The notes under the pieces were generated by a model. It had not been told where the DNA came from and did not search any database. It saw only the letters and a list, made by a program, of their open reading frames with translations. The translations under genes were made by a program, and so were the position numbers. Shown in pieces: positions 7,915 through 16,206 of a stretch of 55,677 nucleotides of DNA; within the stretch, counting starts at the first letter, position 1, and each line of letters starts with the position of its first letter. The stretch lies in contig CALIGI010000052.1 in NCBI GenBank assembly GCA_938021205.1, positions 1 to 55,677 of the forward strand. The letters are read 5' to 3'. Source of the stretch: an uncultured Pseudanabaenaceae cyanobacterium (lineage in GTDB: Bacteria; Cyanobacteriota; Cyanobacteriia; PCC-9006; JAAUQQ01).

Positions 7915-10072
7915 GATTAAGCTCCCCGCTAGTCTGGATCGATTTAGAGATACCGTTGCTTGAGCTAGAGAACTCGTTGCTTAGGGACCATACTTTGATC
8001 TCGTCTCTTCGAGCGGACTGTTGCTTCTGGGAGTCCATGGGATGGAAGTCGTAGGCAGTGCCAATGCGTTGATAGACTGCCTCGGTAATTTGAATGGCGT
8101 TATGGCGTAAGGAATGGATGCGATGGGAAGCATTTACCGTGTTGCCCCAAATGTCGTAGATGAACTTCTCACTACCGACGACACCTGCAACGACTTCTCC
8201 GGTATTGATGCCAATTTGAATTTGGAGATCTAGGTTATGGATGCGGTTGAATGAAGCCGTGCGGCGCAGCATCTCTAGGGCAAAGTCCATCATGCGTTTG
8301 CTGCTATCTAGACGAGGAATGGCTAACCCACAAACAGCCATGTAGCCACTACCAAAGGTCTTTATTTTTTCAATGCCAAAACGTTCTGCGGCTTCGTCAA
8401 AGCTAATGACAATTTCATTGAGTAAACCAATGGTTCTCTGGGGACTGAGACTATCAGAGAGGCGGCTAAAACCCTTTAAATTAGCAAACATTACGGTCAC
8501 ATCGCTGAAGGTGTCAGCAATGTTTGTTTCGCCTTGACGCATACGCTTTGCGACATCATCTGGAACGATGGTTGCAAGTAAGGCTCGGTTCTCGGCTTCC
8601 TTGGTCTTTACCATTTTGTTTTTACGGTTAATGCTTTTAACGGTGCTGTTGAAAGCCTTGGTTAGGTGACCAAACTCATCTTCAGAATCGACTAGGATTT
8701 CGATACCGGTTTTACCGCTTTGAATGGCATCAAATCCCTCTGTCAGGCGGTTAATAGGGCGCAAAAATTGTCTGGCCAAGGCTAAGGCGATTAGTGATAC
8801 GCCTAGCATGAGAGCTGCGGTCGTCGCGATAATGATGCGCTCGAACTTACGGATCGGAGTAAAGGCTTCGTTGGTATCCATGTCTGCCAGAATCGCCCAG
8901 CGCAGATCGTTGATTTGAAGGGGACCATAGGCTGTCAGAACAGACTGATTGCGATGATCGTTGCGAATGATAGTGCCACTTTTGCCGTTGAGGGCGGCTT
9001 CAACGACGGGTGAATCAATGGTCTGGACCAGTATTGAGGTATTGAGAGCTTTAATTTTCTCAAGTTGTTCTTCGCTTGTCCCTTGGGAGGTGAGATCGGC
9101 AAAGTAGCCCTCTGGGTCTTGCATGAGAAAGCGCGACTGGGAGCGCATGAGATGGTCATCGCCCACTAAGTAGGTCCCTCCCGTTTTTCCGAGGCCTTCT
9201 AACTCCCAATCTCCTCCACTAGTCATGAGATCGTTCAGCTTGTCTACGGGGAGTTGAGCTGCAATGACGCCTGCTAAGGCTGAATCTGTGTAGAGCGGAC
9301 TGGCAATGAATGCGGCTGGGGCTCCGTAGGATGCACGGTAGGGTTCAAAGTCTGTGACGATGACGCCGCCTCGTTCTCGCTTGATGGCGAGTTTGAATGC
9401 TTCTGCGAGGTTTGTTTCTGTGAAGGGTCCTTCTTTTAGGTTTGTACCAAAGTCCACTTCTTTGAAAACGGAATAAATGATGTTGCCTTGGGGGTCAATC
9501 AAAAAGACATCATAGAAGCCAAACTGTTCGACTAAATCTTTGAAGAATGGGTGGTTTTTAGTATGGGCTTTGCTGTACTTGCTGCCATCATTAACTGCTA
9601 GGAGTCGTTGCTTTTCCCCTACTTTCTGAGGGTTATTGGCAATGTAGTGATATTGAAGGTATCGATTGGCTTTGCGAAAGGGGCGATAGATATCTAAGGT
9701 GGGCTCTCCATCAACATTTTGGCTGAGGCGAGGGAGGAAAGATTCTGTGTAGTAGCTATCGACTTTTTGATCCCATGCTCTGGGAATCTTGATGTTCTGA
9801 AGTTTGTCGTATGCGGCTTTGAACTCCTGGGTAGCCTTCAGTGTAAATGGGCTTGTACTGGAGTTTTTGATGCCTGCTTCAAGGGATTCAATATAGGTCT
9901 CTACTTGGTCGCTGCGAGAGGCGCGGAGGCTGGTGAGTTGTTTAAATATGCTTTCTTCGAGGGCTTTTTTGCCACTGCGATAGCCTTGGTAAGCGATAAC
10001 GGTGCTGGAGCCAAGGCTTACCAGCAATAGCATGAGCATCAGTTTGGACTGAATGCTGAGACGTTTGAGCAT
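7898..10072 (-). CDS. Cache-HAMP-class III cyclase-domain protein, C2-like (metal ligands absent)
   Basis: A 724-aa membrane sensor. A transmembrane helix (about 10-28) and a second (410-434) enclose an extracytoplasmic Cache-type region (about 35-405; FYDVFLIDPQGNIIYSVFKE). HAMP follows (about 435-487; RPINRLTEGFDAI), then a class III nucleotide cyclase domain (515-695). The two metal-binding Asp of active cyclases are replaced: VMFANLKGF has Asn531 and KTFGSGYMA has Ser575 (both codons read directly). The other active-site residues remain: Lys569, Asp640 (YDIWG), Asn647 and Arg651. This is the pattern of the C2 half of mammalian adenylyl cyclase, so a homodimer should be inactive and a metal-supplying partner would be needed. 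It is first in a unit with the nucleotide-binding MscS channel. Confidence 0.88.
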   Translation of the reverse strand: MLKRLSIQSKLMLMLLLVSLGSSTVIAYQGYRSGKKALEESIFKQLTSLRASRSDQVETYIESLEAGIKNSSTSPFTLKATQEFKAAYDKLQNIKIPRAWDQKVDSYYTESFLPRLSQNVDGEPTLDIYRPFRKANRYLQYHYIANNPQKVGEKQRLLAVNDGSKYSKAHTKNHPFFKDLVEQFGFYDVFLIDPQGNIIYSVFKEVDFGTNLKEGPFTETNLAEAFKLAIKRERGGVIVTDFEPYRASYGAPAAFIASPLYTDSALAGVIAAQLPVDKLNDLMTSGGDWELEGLGKTGGTYLVGDDHLMRSQSRFLMQDPEGYFADLTSQGTSEEQLEKIKALNTSILVQTIDSPVVEAALNGKSGTIIRNDHRNQSVLTAYGPLQINDLRWAILADMDTNEAFTPIRKFERIIIATTAALMLGVSLIALALARQFLRPINRLTEGFDAIQSGKTGIEILVDSEDEFGHLTKAFNSTVKSINRKNKMVKTKEAENRALLATIVPDDVAKRMRQGETNIADTFSDVTVMFANLKGFSRLSDSLSPQRTIGLLNEIVISFDEAAERFGIEKIKTFGSGYMAVCGLAIPRLDSSKRMMDFALEMLRRTASFNRIHNLDLQIQIGINTGEVVAGVVGSEKFIYDIWGNTVNASHRIHSLRHNAIQITEAVYQRIGTAYDFHPMDSQKQQSARRDEIKVWSLSNEFSSSSNGISKSIQTSGELNRAISE

Positions 10073-10467
10073 GGGGGATGAACTAGAGTTTGCTAAGGAT
10101 GCGTAGAGTTCAGGATGAGTGGCGTTTCATGTCCTCTCCTGGAGGGGCTGGCAGAGTGACTAATTAGGGCAGGAGGTGAGGAGAAAATGAGCTCTTCCTT
10201 AGGTGATGTGTATTACTCTTCCCTGCATGCATTAAAGATGCCGGATATTTTGCGACTTTCCGCTGACTAGGGGATATTTTTTCTGGCTCTCCTAGATCTA
10301 GCGTGGTGAAGGTGGCTAGATTAATAGGTTTTCGAGGGTTTGAACCCTTAGAGTAGTCTCCAAATGTTCATGGCAAACATTGGCATAGTCATCCCAGGAG
10401 AGTCTTTTGCTTCAGAGGGGCAGCAATTGTCGCACTCAGGTTCAATCAGGCTTGATTTAGGTTTGGG
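10073..10467. other. Spacer upstream of the cyclase-domain gene
   Basis: About 395 bp that should hold the promoter of the minus-strand cyclase/channel unit. No clear promoter, RNA gene or repeat was recognised. Confidence 0.4.
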
Positions 10468-10719
10468 CTAATAACGCCGATCGCGTTCCCAGTCAAATAA
10501 GGCTTTGTCGGCGCACCAGTCGCGGGAGCGATCGGGATTGCGCTGTTGAAGTTGCTCGATCAGACGATTAGCGGCGGGGCGACCGACGGCTCTAACAAGT
10601 TTTTGTTCGCTTTGGGTACCGCCTTTAAAGCCTGCTCGACCACTGCGGGAGCTTCGCTGGAGCCAGTTCCAGAGGAGGAGAGCAATGACGATGAGGAAGA
10701 TGATGGAGAATCCAGACAT
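10468..10719 (-). CDS. Small single-pass membrane protein, unknown
   Basis: An 83-aa protein. Residues 2-19 form a hydrophobic helix (GFSIIFLIVIALLLWNW) followed by a basic, Ser/Arg/Gly-rich segment, so the tail should face the cytoplasm. The C-terminal half (KLVRAVGRPAANRLIEQLQQ, then RSRDWCADKALFDWERDRRY) is helical and ends in a highly charged, Trp-containing motif. This arrangement resembles small cyanobacterial proteins of unknown function. ATG start. It lies downstream of the SpoIID gene, separated by a terminator-like hairpin. Confidence 0.75.
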   Translation of the reverse strand: MSGFSIIFLIVIALLLWNWLQRSSRSGRAGFKGGTQSEQKLVRAVGRPAANRLIEQLQQRNPDRSRDWCADKALFDWERDRRY

Positions 10720-10854
10720 ATCTGAGCAGGTTCGTTCAAGGGTGGCGGGCTAACGTTCTACTGATTTTGAAGTTCGTGGGAGGGGAATGGTTTGGGCTTA
10801 CCGTTATGGATGGGAAAAGCGTTGGTTTATTTACCCATGTAATCAGCTCAAAGG

Positions 10855-10887
10855 AAAAGCCGAGCGATGATTCATCGCTCGGCTTTT
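10855..10887 (-). terminator. Terminator after the SpoIID-domain gene
   Basis: A perfect 15-bp stem (10855-10869 with 10873-10887), 3-nt loop, flanked by A4 and T4. It lies about 40 nt beyond the SpoIID stop and before the small membrane protein gene, both on minus. Confidence 0.75.
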
Positions 10888-10928
10888 CTGGACTCTAAGC
10901 CTAGCTCTACAAGCTGGTCTGGCTTTGA

Positions 10929-12161
10929 TTAGCGTATTTGGGAGAGTTGAGTTCCTTGGTAGTAGTGGCTCAGGATGGCTTGATAGCTGTTGCCGGTTTG
11001 GGCCATGCCTTTGGCACCGTACTGGCTCATGCCGATGCCATGGCCATAGCCGTAACCACGCAGGATGAAGTTGCTGGGGGTGGTTTGCTTGAGCTGGCTG
11101 GTGCCATTGGCGAGGACTTCAAAGCGGGTGCTTTTGAGGCCGAGGGCATTGCGGACGTCGTTGCCTTTGATGAGGCGATCGCCATTTTGGCCAATGAGTC
11201 TGAAGGTTTTGACGCGACCATGGGGGCTAGCCTGCTGGGGCACAAGGCCAATGATGGAACCAATACTATCCAGGCCGCTGACTTTTGCGGAAAGTTTATT
11301 TCTCAACTGAGCAGCGCTAAAGCTTTCCGTCCAGCTGTACTTGGGGGAGTCTTGATCAAAGTCAGGAACACCGCGCAGGTAAGGGATGGGTTTGGACCAG
11401 ACGTCTTCGACGTTTTCGGTATGGCCACCGGAGGAGGAATGGAAGACCGCTTCGATCAAGGTGCCATTGTAGGTGAGAACTTCTCCGGCGGTGCCAGTCA
11501 CGGCGCTGCGGGTGGAGTCGGTCTCGGCAGCGGCACCTTTGTATACCTGGAACTTGGTGGTGTCGCCCAGATCGTAGAGGGGATTCTTGGAAAGGTTCTT
11601 TTTATAGAGCGCATAGCTGCGTGCCGCGACGGACTGAGCTTTGAGGGCTTCTGCATGCCAACTGGTGGGCATTTCGCTGGCCACAACGCTGTAGAGGTAT
11701 TCCTCTAGATCCACATGGTTGATGGCAGTGACGCCGTTGCCGCTGGGTGTAATTTGAACGCGACCCCGATACCAGGTGTCTCCAATCCAGACCAAGCCAT
11801 TCTCGTCCTCTGGCTCGACCCAGATTTGTTGGGCATCCCAGTTGCCGAAGTCGATGTTGCCCTGGGCATTGACCGAGGCGTTGTTGCCCATTTGGCCTTT
11901 GAGGCGACCGAGGGGATTGCCATTGGCATCCTTAATCACTGCGGTGCTAGAGGCTCCGACCTGGACGCTGGGGCGATTTTCTTCAATGGCGACGCGTAGT
12001 TCTAAGGCTGCCTGGGCTGGGGCCGCGATGAGGAGAAGAGCGAGAACCGTGAGCCAGCGGAGGGGAGTGAAGTGCTTACCAGGCTGGACTGCTTTGCGAC
12101 TGAGGGCTGTGAATCGTGAGTCGAGCATCTGGGGAGATGATGCAGATAGAACAGAAATCAT
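10929..12161 (-). CDS. SpoIID/LytB-domain exported protein
   Basis: A 410-aa protein. The first 35 residues are polar; a signal-peptide-like helix follows (about 37-51, LTVLALLLIAAPAQA), with an Ala-x-Ala cleavage site. Residues about 55-140 form a beta-rich N-terminal part (LRVAIEENRPSVQVG). The SpoIID/LytB domain spans about 150-405. It includes the signature SEMPTSWHAEALKAQSVAA with the Glu needed for glycan cleavage in SpoIID, HSSSGGHTENVEDVW, and the final YGYGHGIGMSQYGAKGMA. SpoIID is a lytic transglycosylase in spore formers; in cyanobacteria such proteins are thought to act on, or help amidases act on, periplasmic peptidoglycan. ATG start; a second ATG at residue 12 would give a more ordinary signal peptide length. 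Confidence 0.88.
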   Translation of the reverse strand: MISVLSASSPQMLDSRFTALSRKAVQPGKHFTPLRWLTVLALLLIAAPAQAALELRVAIEENRPSVQVGASSTAVIKDANGNPLGRLKGQMGNNASVNAQGNIDFGNWDAQQIWVEPEDENGLVWIGDTWYRGRVQITPSGNGVTAINHVDLEEYLYSVVASEMPTSWHAEALKAQSVAARSYALYKKNLSKNPLYDLGDTTKFQVYKGAAAETDSTRSAVTGTAGEVLTYNGTLIEAVFHSSSGGHTENVEDVWSKPIPYLRGVPDFDQDSPKYSWTESFSAAQLRNKLSAKVSGLDSIGSIIGLVPQQASPHGRVKTFRLIGQNGDRLIKGNDVRNALGLKSTRFEVLANGTSQLKQTTPSNFILRGYGYGHGIGMSQYGAKGMAQTGNSYQAILSHYYQGTQLSQIR

Positions 12162-12795
12162 AGAAAGCGCAGTAGAAAGTTCTATGGGATGGTGAGCATA
12201 ACCGAGGTGAGACCCCGTCTAGTGATGTGGTCTTAAATTCGAGGACGGGAGCTACTGGGTGCAGTTCCGTACCCTTGGGCCAGTCTTTAGGGCGTCATAG
12301 TTCGAGGGCGGTGACCACTCCTGGGGACTTTAATCTCGAAGGATTTTCCCTGACGGAGCCTCGAGGCTCTTGATCTAAATACGCCTTACCATCCAGCTAA
12401 CAGTCGATAGTGAGTAAATTTAGCCCTGCTTCATCTGGCTTCGTTCTGGAGTTAACCGAAGGAGCACAATAGAGGAATCTTGGGTGAAATTTTAACGATT
12501 GTAAAGCACGGTGGGAGAAAGCTAGGGCTACAGGAGTCCGAGCTTTAGGCTGATATTGCCTTGGGGCGATCGCGATTTCGTCCGTAGGTTTGGGGATTTT
12601 TGCTTGCCGAGAGACTGTTGATCCCGGTAATTTCCCTTGTTTGAAGAGAATCTTTGCAAGGCTTGGAAGTTGCATGAAGCCAAGATGACGTGAGGCTTGT
12701 GTTGTAGACCCTGCTGGTGTGAACTCCCGTGGCAAAATGGAGTTGTCTAAGCCAAGGCAAAATGCCTGCTTTGAGGAATCCGGGGACCATCGCCT
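12162..12795. other. Divergent spacer between the SpoIID gene and rnz
   Basis: About 630 bp. Overlapping minus frames at 12397-12844 run into the rnz start and have no domain signature or coding look. No promoter or RNA was identified. Confidence 0.4.
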
Positions 12796-13728
12796 GTGCA
12801 ATTGACCTTTTTAGGGACGAGTTCTGGGGTACCGACGCGGGCAAGGAATGTCTCGGCGATCGCGCTACGGCTGCCTCAGCGGGCGGAGATGTGGCTGTTT
12901 GATTGTGGTGAGGGCACCCAGCATCAGTTTTTGCGTAGTGAGTTGCGGGTGGGGCAGCTACGGCGGATGTTCATTACCCATATGCATGGGGACCACATTT
13001 TTGGAATTCCGGGATTGCTCGCCAGTTGTGGTTTAGCGGGAAGTTTAGAGCGAGTTGATTTATATGGTCCCCAGGGCTTGAAGAACTATTTGCGAGACTG
13101 CGCCCGTTATTCGGAAACGCGTTTTTCATATTCTATTGAGGTCCAGACTGCCAAGCCAGGGGTCATTTTTGAAGATGATGACTTTTTAGTGCTGTGTGGC
13201 CCGCTCAAGCACCGTATTCCTGCCCAGGGCTATCGCGTAGAAGAGAAGGATAAGCCCGGTCGCTTTGACTTGGCGAAGGCGAAAGCCTTGAGAATTACAC
13301 CGGGGCCTGTTTATGGGCAGCTTCAGGCTGGAAAGGTGGTGACCTTAGAAGATGGGCGCAAGATTAATGGCAAGGAGCTGTGCGGTCCGGCTCGACCGGG
13401 CCGGAAGTTTGCCTATTGTACGGACACGATTTTTTGTGAGGGGGCGGTAGCGTTAGCCCAGGGAGTAGATGTGCTGGTTCATGAGGCGACCTTTGCTCAC
13501 CAAGATGCAGAGCAGGCCTTTAAGGCAATGCATTCCACGTCAACGATGGCGGCGCAGGTGGCCTTGGCGGCAGGGGTGAAGCAGTTGATTTTGACCCATT
13601 TCAGTCCGCGTTATGCTCCGGGAAATGCCTTGACTTTGGAGAACCTCTTGGCGGAGGCACGGGCTATTTTCCCAAATACGATCTTGGCCCATGATTTTAT
13701 GAGCTATGAGATTTCGGCGGTGGGTTAG
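12796..13728 (+). CDS. rnz: Ribonuclease Z (tRNA 3' processing endonuclease)
   Basis: Cuts tRNA precursors just after the discriminator base, leaving a 3' end ready for CCA addition; cytoplasmic, zinc-dependent metallo-beta-lactamase fold. The 310-aa length is normal. It opens with the family motif [12 protein letters not shown]. The zinc motif HMHGDH lies at 62-67 ([14 protein letters not shown]). Further ligands are seen in [19 protein letters not shown] and [10 protein letters not shown], and the exosite-side motif VHEATFA is present. The start is GTG (12796), directly followed by the conserved QLTFLGT, so no other start fits. It is not obviously in an operon. Confidence 0.95.
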   Translation: MQLTFLGTSSGVPTRARNVSAIALRLPQRAEMWLFDCGEGTQHQFLRSELRVGQLRRMFITHMHGDHIFGIPGLLASCGLAGSLERVDLYGPQGLKNYLRDCARYSETRFSYSIEVQTAKPGVIFEDDDFLVLCGPLKHRIPAQGYRVEEKDKPGRFDLAKAKALRITPGPVYGQLQAGKVVTLEDGRKINGKELCGPARPGRKFAYCTDTIFCEGAVALAQGVDVLVHEATFAHQDAEQAFKAMHSTSTMAAQVALAAGVKQLILTHFSPRYAPGNALTLENLLAEARAIFPNTILAHDFMSYEISAVG

Positions 13729-14178
13729 GTAGGGGTTGGGGCAAGGTACAGCCTCAGAACTAGAAATGCTCATGGCCTCAAGCTCGCGGAGAGATGAAGT
13801 GGATGACTGAACTCCCCTGATTTGCTTCTGGGCGTCAGGATTCTCTCGGAACCTTTGTTTTGGCTGCTTTGTGTGACGGATAGCGCACGGGAATGACTCC
13901 GCTAGATGACTGAGGCGATCGCGCTTGCCCCCAGCCTTCTCGGTCAAATCTCGTAGGTTTGAAGCTTTGATTAAGGAATATTCATCTCAATTTTTGAATA
14001 AGAGGAAGCACTGAGAAGAGTGTATTTTTTGTTTCTTGAATGTTAGAGATTGCACGGATGTCGTGGCAAGTTGTGAACAGGCCAGCGGTCACCTTTTTGA
14101 TTCCTCAAGGGAGTCTTTAGCGACTCGCCGCTTGCTACAGCAGCAATTTTGTTCTCGACTGACTCAGGTGACGATCCT
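13729..14178. other. Leader and spacer upstream of the first ComFB gene
   Basis: About 450 bp. An A/T-rich tract around 13990-14040 is the best place for a promoter but gives no consensus pair. No repeat or RNA was recognised. Confidence 0.4.
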
Positions 14179-14895
14179 ATGCAATCCCATCAGCTTCTCC
14201 GCCATCACAATTTTCGATCTTCTACCGTTGGAATCCAGGGGCAACATGGACATTCCGTGCGTAGCCAAATCATTGAACAGCACACTCCGGCTCGGGATGT
14301 GCCCCGTAATGTGATGGAAGCGTTGGTCGCTGAGGAGATCGATGCGCAACTGCAGCAGCTCTCTTTGCGGCAGCAGCAGATCTTACAGCGATCGCAAATT
14401 ATGGGCTATGCCCTCAATCGCTTGCCGGGATTGTATGTCACCAGCGAAAAGGGGTGGGAGCGTCAGTGGAGTCAAGGTAAAAATAAGTACCAATGCCAAA
14501 TTAAGATTGCTGTGCGTCAGGGCATTGCGGCGGTCCTGCGAGATCCTCTACGAGATGTGACTGTGCTGAGTTCCCATCCTCCGGACGTGGCTGAATCGGC
14601 GCTGACTCAATTGCGTCGCCTGCTCATGCGCCAGGAATTAAGTTGGTACAACATTGTCGCCACGATTCAAGCGCTGCTGGTCACTGGTGAAATGGACTTT
14701 CCGAATAACCGCCGAGCTGCCCAGGCCAAAGGAGCCGCCCAAACAGTCTCGAAAGCGACAAACTCAATGATTAATCCTGAGGCGATTTCAGCCGCTCCAG
14801 TTCACTCGGGGCAGGAACTAAATGATGAGGCTGAAGCAGCCCTGAGTGACTTCTTTGACTGGGATTCCCATCCGCTCCATCAGCGAGGCTATTAA
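14179..14895 (+). CDS. ComFB-family protein (first of a tandem pair)
   Basis: A 238-aa cytoplasmic protein. Residues about 40-175 are a ComFB domain: NVMEALVAEEIDAQ, then MGYALNRLPGLYVTSEKGW, then a helical segment with RQGIAAVLRDPLRD. ComFB proteins have been reported as cyclic dinucleotide receptors in cyanobacteria (CdgR in Anabaena), linked to cell size and competence/pilus functions; ligand binding here is inference. The C-terminus is an acidic, flexible tail ending FDWDSHPLHQR, shared with the second copy. ATG at 14179 was chosen because AGGTG lies 8 nt upstream; a TTG at 14149 would add ten residues. It differs from the second copy in having a longer N-terminus and two Cys-free polar linkers. 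Confidence 0.88.
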   Translation: MQSHQLLRHHNFRSSTVGIQGQHGHSVRSQIIEQHTPARDVPRNVMEALVAEEIDAQLQQLSLRQQQILQRSQIMGYALNRLPGLYVTSEKGWERQWSQGKNKYQCQIKIAVRQGIAAVLRDPLRDVTVLSSHPPDVAESALTQLRRLLMRQELSWYNIVATIQALLVTGEMDFPNNRRAAQAKGAAQTVSKATNSMINPEAISAAPVHSGQELNDEAEAALSDFFDWDSHPLHQRGY

Positions 14896-15002
14896 TGCTG
14901 AGTAGATTCATCTTCTTCGAATGGGCGATTAAGCGGATTCTTTCTCTGGCCTCTCCCCAGCTGCGATGGCATGACTTAGGCTCGGAAATTTATGAACGCT
15001 GA
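14895..15002 (+). CDS. Possible 35-aa protein overlapping the ComFB stop
   Basis: The ComFB stop and this ATG overlap by one base (TAATG at 14893-14897), a typical arrangement for coupled translation. The 35-aa product (MLSRFIFFEWAIKRILSLAS and 15 more residues, ending EIYER) would be an amphipathic, Trp-containing helix with basic residues. No homologue is known to me and the frame is short enough to occur by chance. Confidence 0.25.
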   Translation: MLSRFIFFEWAIKRILSLASPQLRWHDLGSEIYER

Positions 15003-15454
15003 AATCTGCTCTCCCATCAATCCCCTCGTAGGAGTCGGGGCTTTCCCGCCCCTTACCGGTTAGCAAAGGCTGGCACATAGAGACGGAACCGTTGAGCTTA
15101 AAAGACTGTTATATCTAAAGTTCATGCCTGTCTCAGGCTGTTACCTGTGCGATTAAATTTCTTTTGTCCTGGGTATTCTGAACACAGCAAATGATCAAGC
15201 TTAGATTGATCACCTTATAATCGAGCCTCAGTTTTCCCCCGTACTGATGTTAGTGACAGCTCGGCAAGGCGATTAATTTGGTATTGGCCCCCGGGGTAAC
15301 CCCTCGAACAATCTTGTACTTGTCGTAATCGCTTTCGCTTTTGTGATTTCTGTTGATCTGTATTTGGGGTGATGGCTACGCTCCTATACCCATGTGATCG
15401 CCGTCGCGATCGCCATTGAGTCAAGCAAACTAGTAAGAATAGAGGTAATGAGTC
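15003..15454. other. Spacer and long leader of the second ComFB gene
   Basis: About 450 bp. Contains a G/C hairpin near 15035-15052 (GTCGGGGC against GCCCC), the promoter with dyad at 15192-15221, and then a leader of about 230 nt with a CCCCCGGGG block (near 15284) and two HIP1-like motifs (near 15397-15413). Confidence 0.5.
15192..15221 (+). promoter_or_regulatory. Promoter with dyad operator upstream of the second ComFB gene
   Basis: TATAAT at 15216-15221 matches the -10 consensus exactly. Directly upstream, TGATCAA (15192-15198) and TTGATCA (15206-15212) form a perfect inverted repeat with a 7-nt centre that covers the -35 position. This suggests binding by a dimeric regulator. Transcription would start near 15228. 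Confidence 0.5.
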
Positions 15455-16129
15455 ATGGTTGCAGGTATGCCTACGGGTCGCCTAGGGGTATCCAGTAGTC
15501 CCCTCGCACACCAACAGGCTGAGGCTATTCGTCGCCGAGCATCTAAGCGAGCAGAGGCTGCTGCGAAGGATGCTTCCATGGAGCTATCTCCCAAAAACGT
15601 GATGGAAACCCTCATTGCTGAAGAGATTGACGAACAGCTTAAGCACCTGTCCGAAAAGCAATTGGCAGAGGTGAAGGTTCCCCAGATTATGGCCTTTGCC
15701 CTAAATCGCTTGCCCGCGCTTTATGTCACCAGTGAGAAGGGCTGGCGACGTCAATGGGGAGAAGGCAAGGGCAAGTTGGAAAAAGAAATCAGAACTGCTG
15801 TGCAACACGGGATTGCGGCCGTTCAGCGAGATCCACTGCGGGCCATGAGTTCCATTGAGGCTCATCCGCCTGATGCAGCAGATGTGGCCATAGGACAGCT
15901 GCGTAAGCTCCTGCAAAACCACAACCTGGACTGGACAAACATTGTTCAGTTGATTCAAAAGCTGCTGGTGGAAGGCAAGATGAACTTTCCTGACAGCCTG
16001 GGTGATGCAGAGTTAGAGGCCGCTTTAAATTCTGCCGATGCTGCCGTGGGGCGTTTGCGCTCGGTGGCTCAGGTTTGCAACGATGAGAATGATTTTGATT
16101 GGGATTCTGCGCCGATGCACCAACGCTAG
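15455..16129 (+). CDS. ComFB-family protein (second of a tandem pair)
   Basis: A 224-aa paralogue of the preceding gene. The ComFB domain (about 45-175) reads NVMETLIAEEIDEQLKHLSE, MAFALNRLPALYVTSEKGW and HGIAAVQRDPLRA, followed by a conserved block PPDAADVAIGQLRKLLQ that parallels PPDVAESALTQLRRLLM in the first copy. The tail FDWDSAPMHQR is nearly identical to that of copy one. The ATG at 15455 has AGAGGT 8 nt upstream. It has its own promoter candidate and terminator, so the two copies can be expressed separately. Likely a cyclic dinucleotide receptor by family; the ligand is not shown by the sequence. Confidence 0.9.
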   Translation: MVAGMPTGRLGVSSSPLAHQQAEAIRRRASKRAEAAAKDASMELSPKNVMETLIAEEIDEQLKHLSEKQLAEVKVPQIMAFALNRLPALYVTSEKGWRRQWGEGKGKLEKEIRTAVQHGIAAVQRDPLRAMSSIEAHPPDAADVAIGQLRKLLQNHNLDWTNIVQLIQKLLVEGKMNFPDSLGDAELEAALNSADAAVGRLRSVAQVCNDENDFDWDSAPMHQR

Positions 16130-16144
16130 GCGATGAATCGGGCT

Positions 16145-16184
16145 AAAGCAGGCGAAGGGAGTTTATTCTCTCCTCGCCTGCTTT
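16145..16184 (+). terminator. Terminator between ComFB and trmFO
   Basis: An 11-bp outer stem (16145-16155 with 16174-16184) with additional inner pairing, 15 nt after the ComFB stop. It lies between convergent genes and has A3/T3 edges, so it may serve both strands. Confidence 0.7.
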
Positions 16185-16206
16185 GTCATCATTTGGGGGA
16201 GGTTTG

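Noticed and set aside
12397..12844. Overlapping minus frames of 99-134 codons upstream of and into rnz
   Set aside because: No domain motif, one runs into the rnz coding start; probable chance frames in the divergent spacer.
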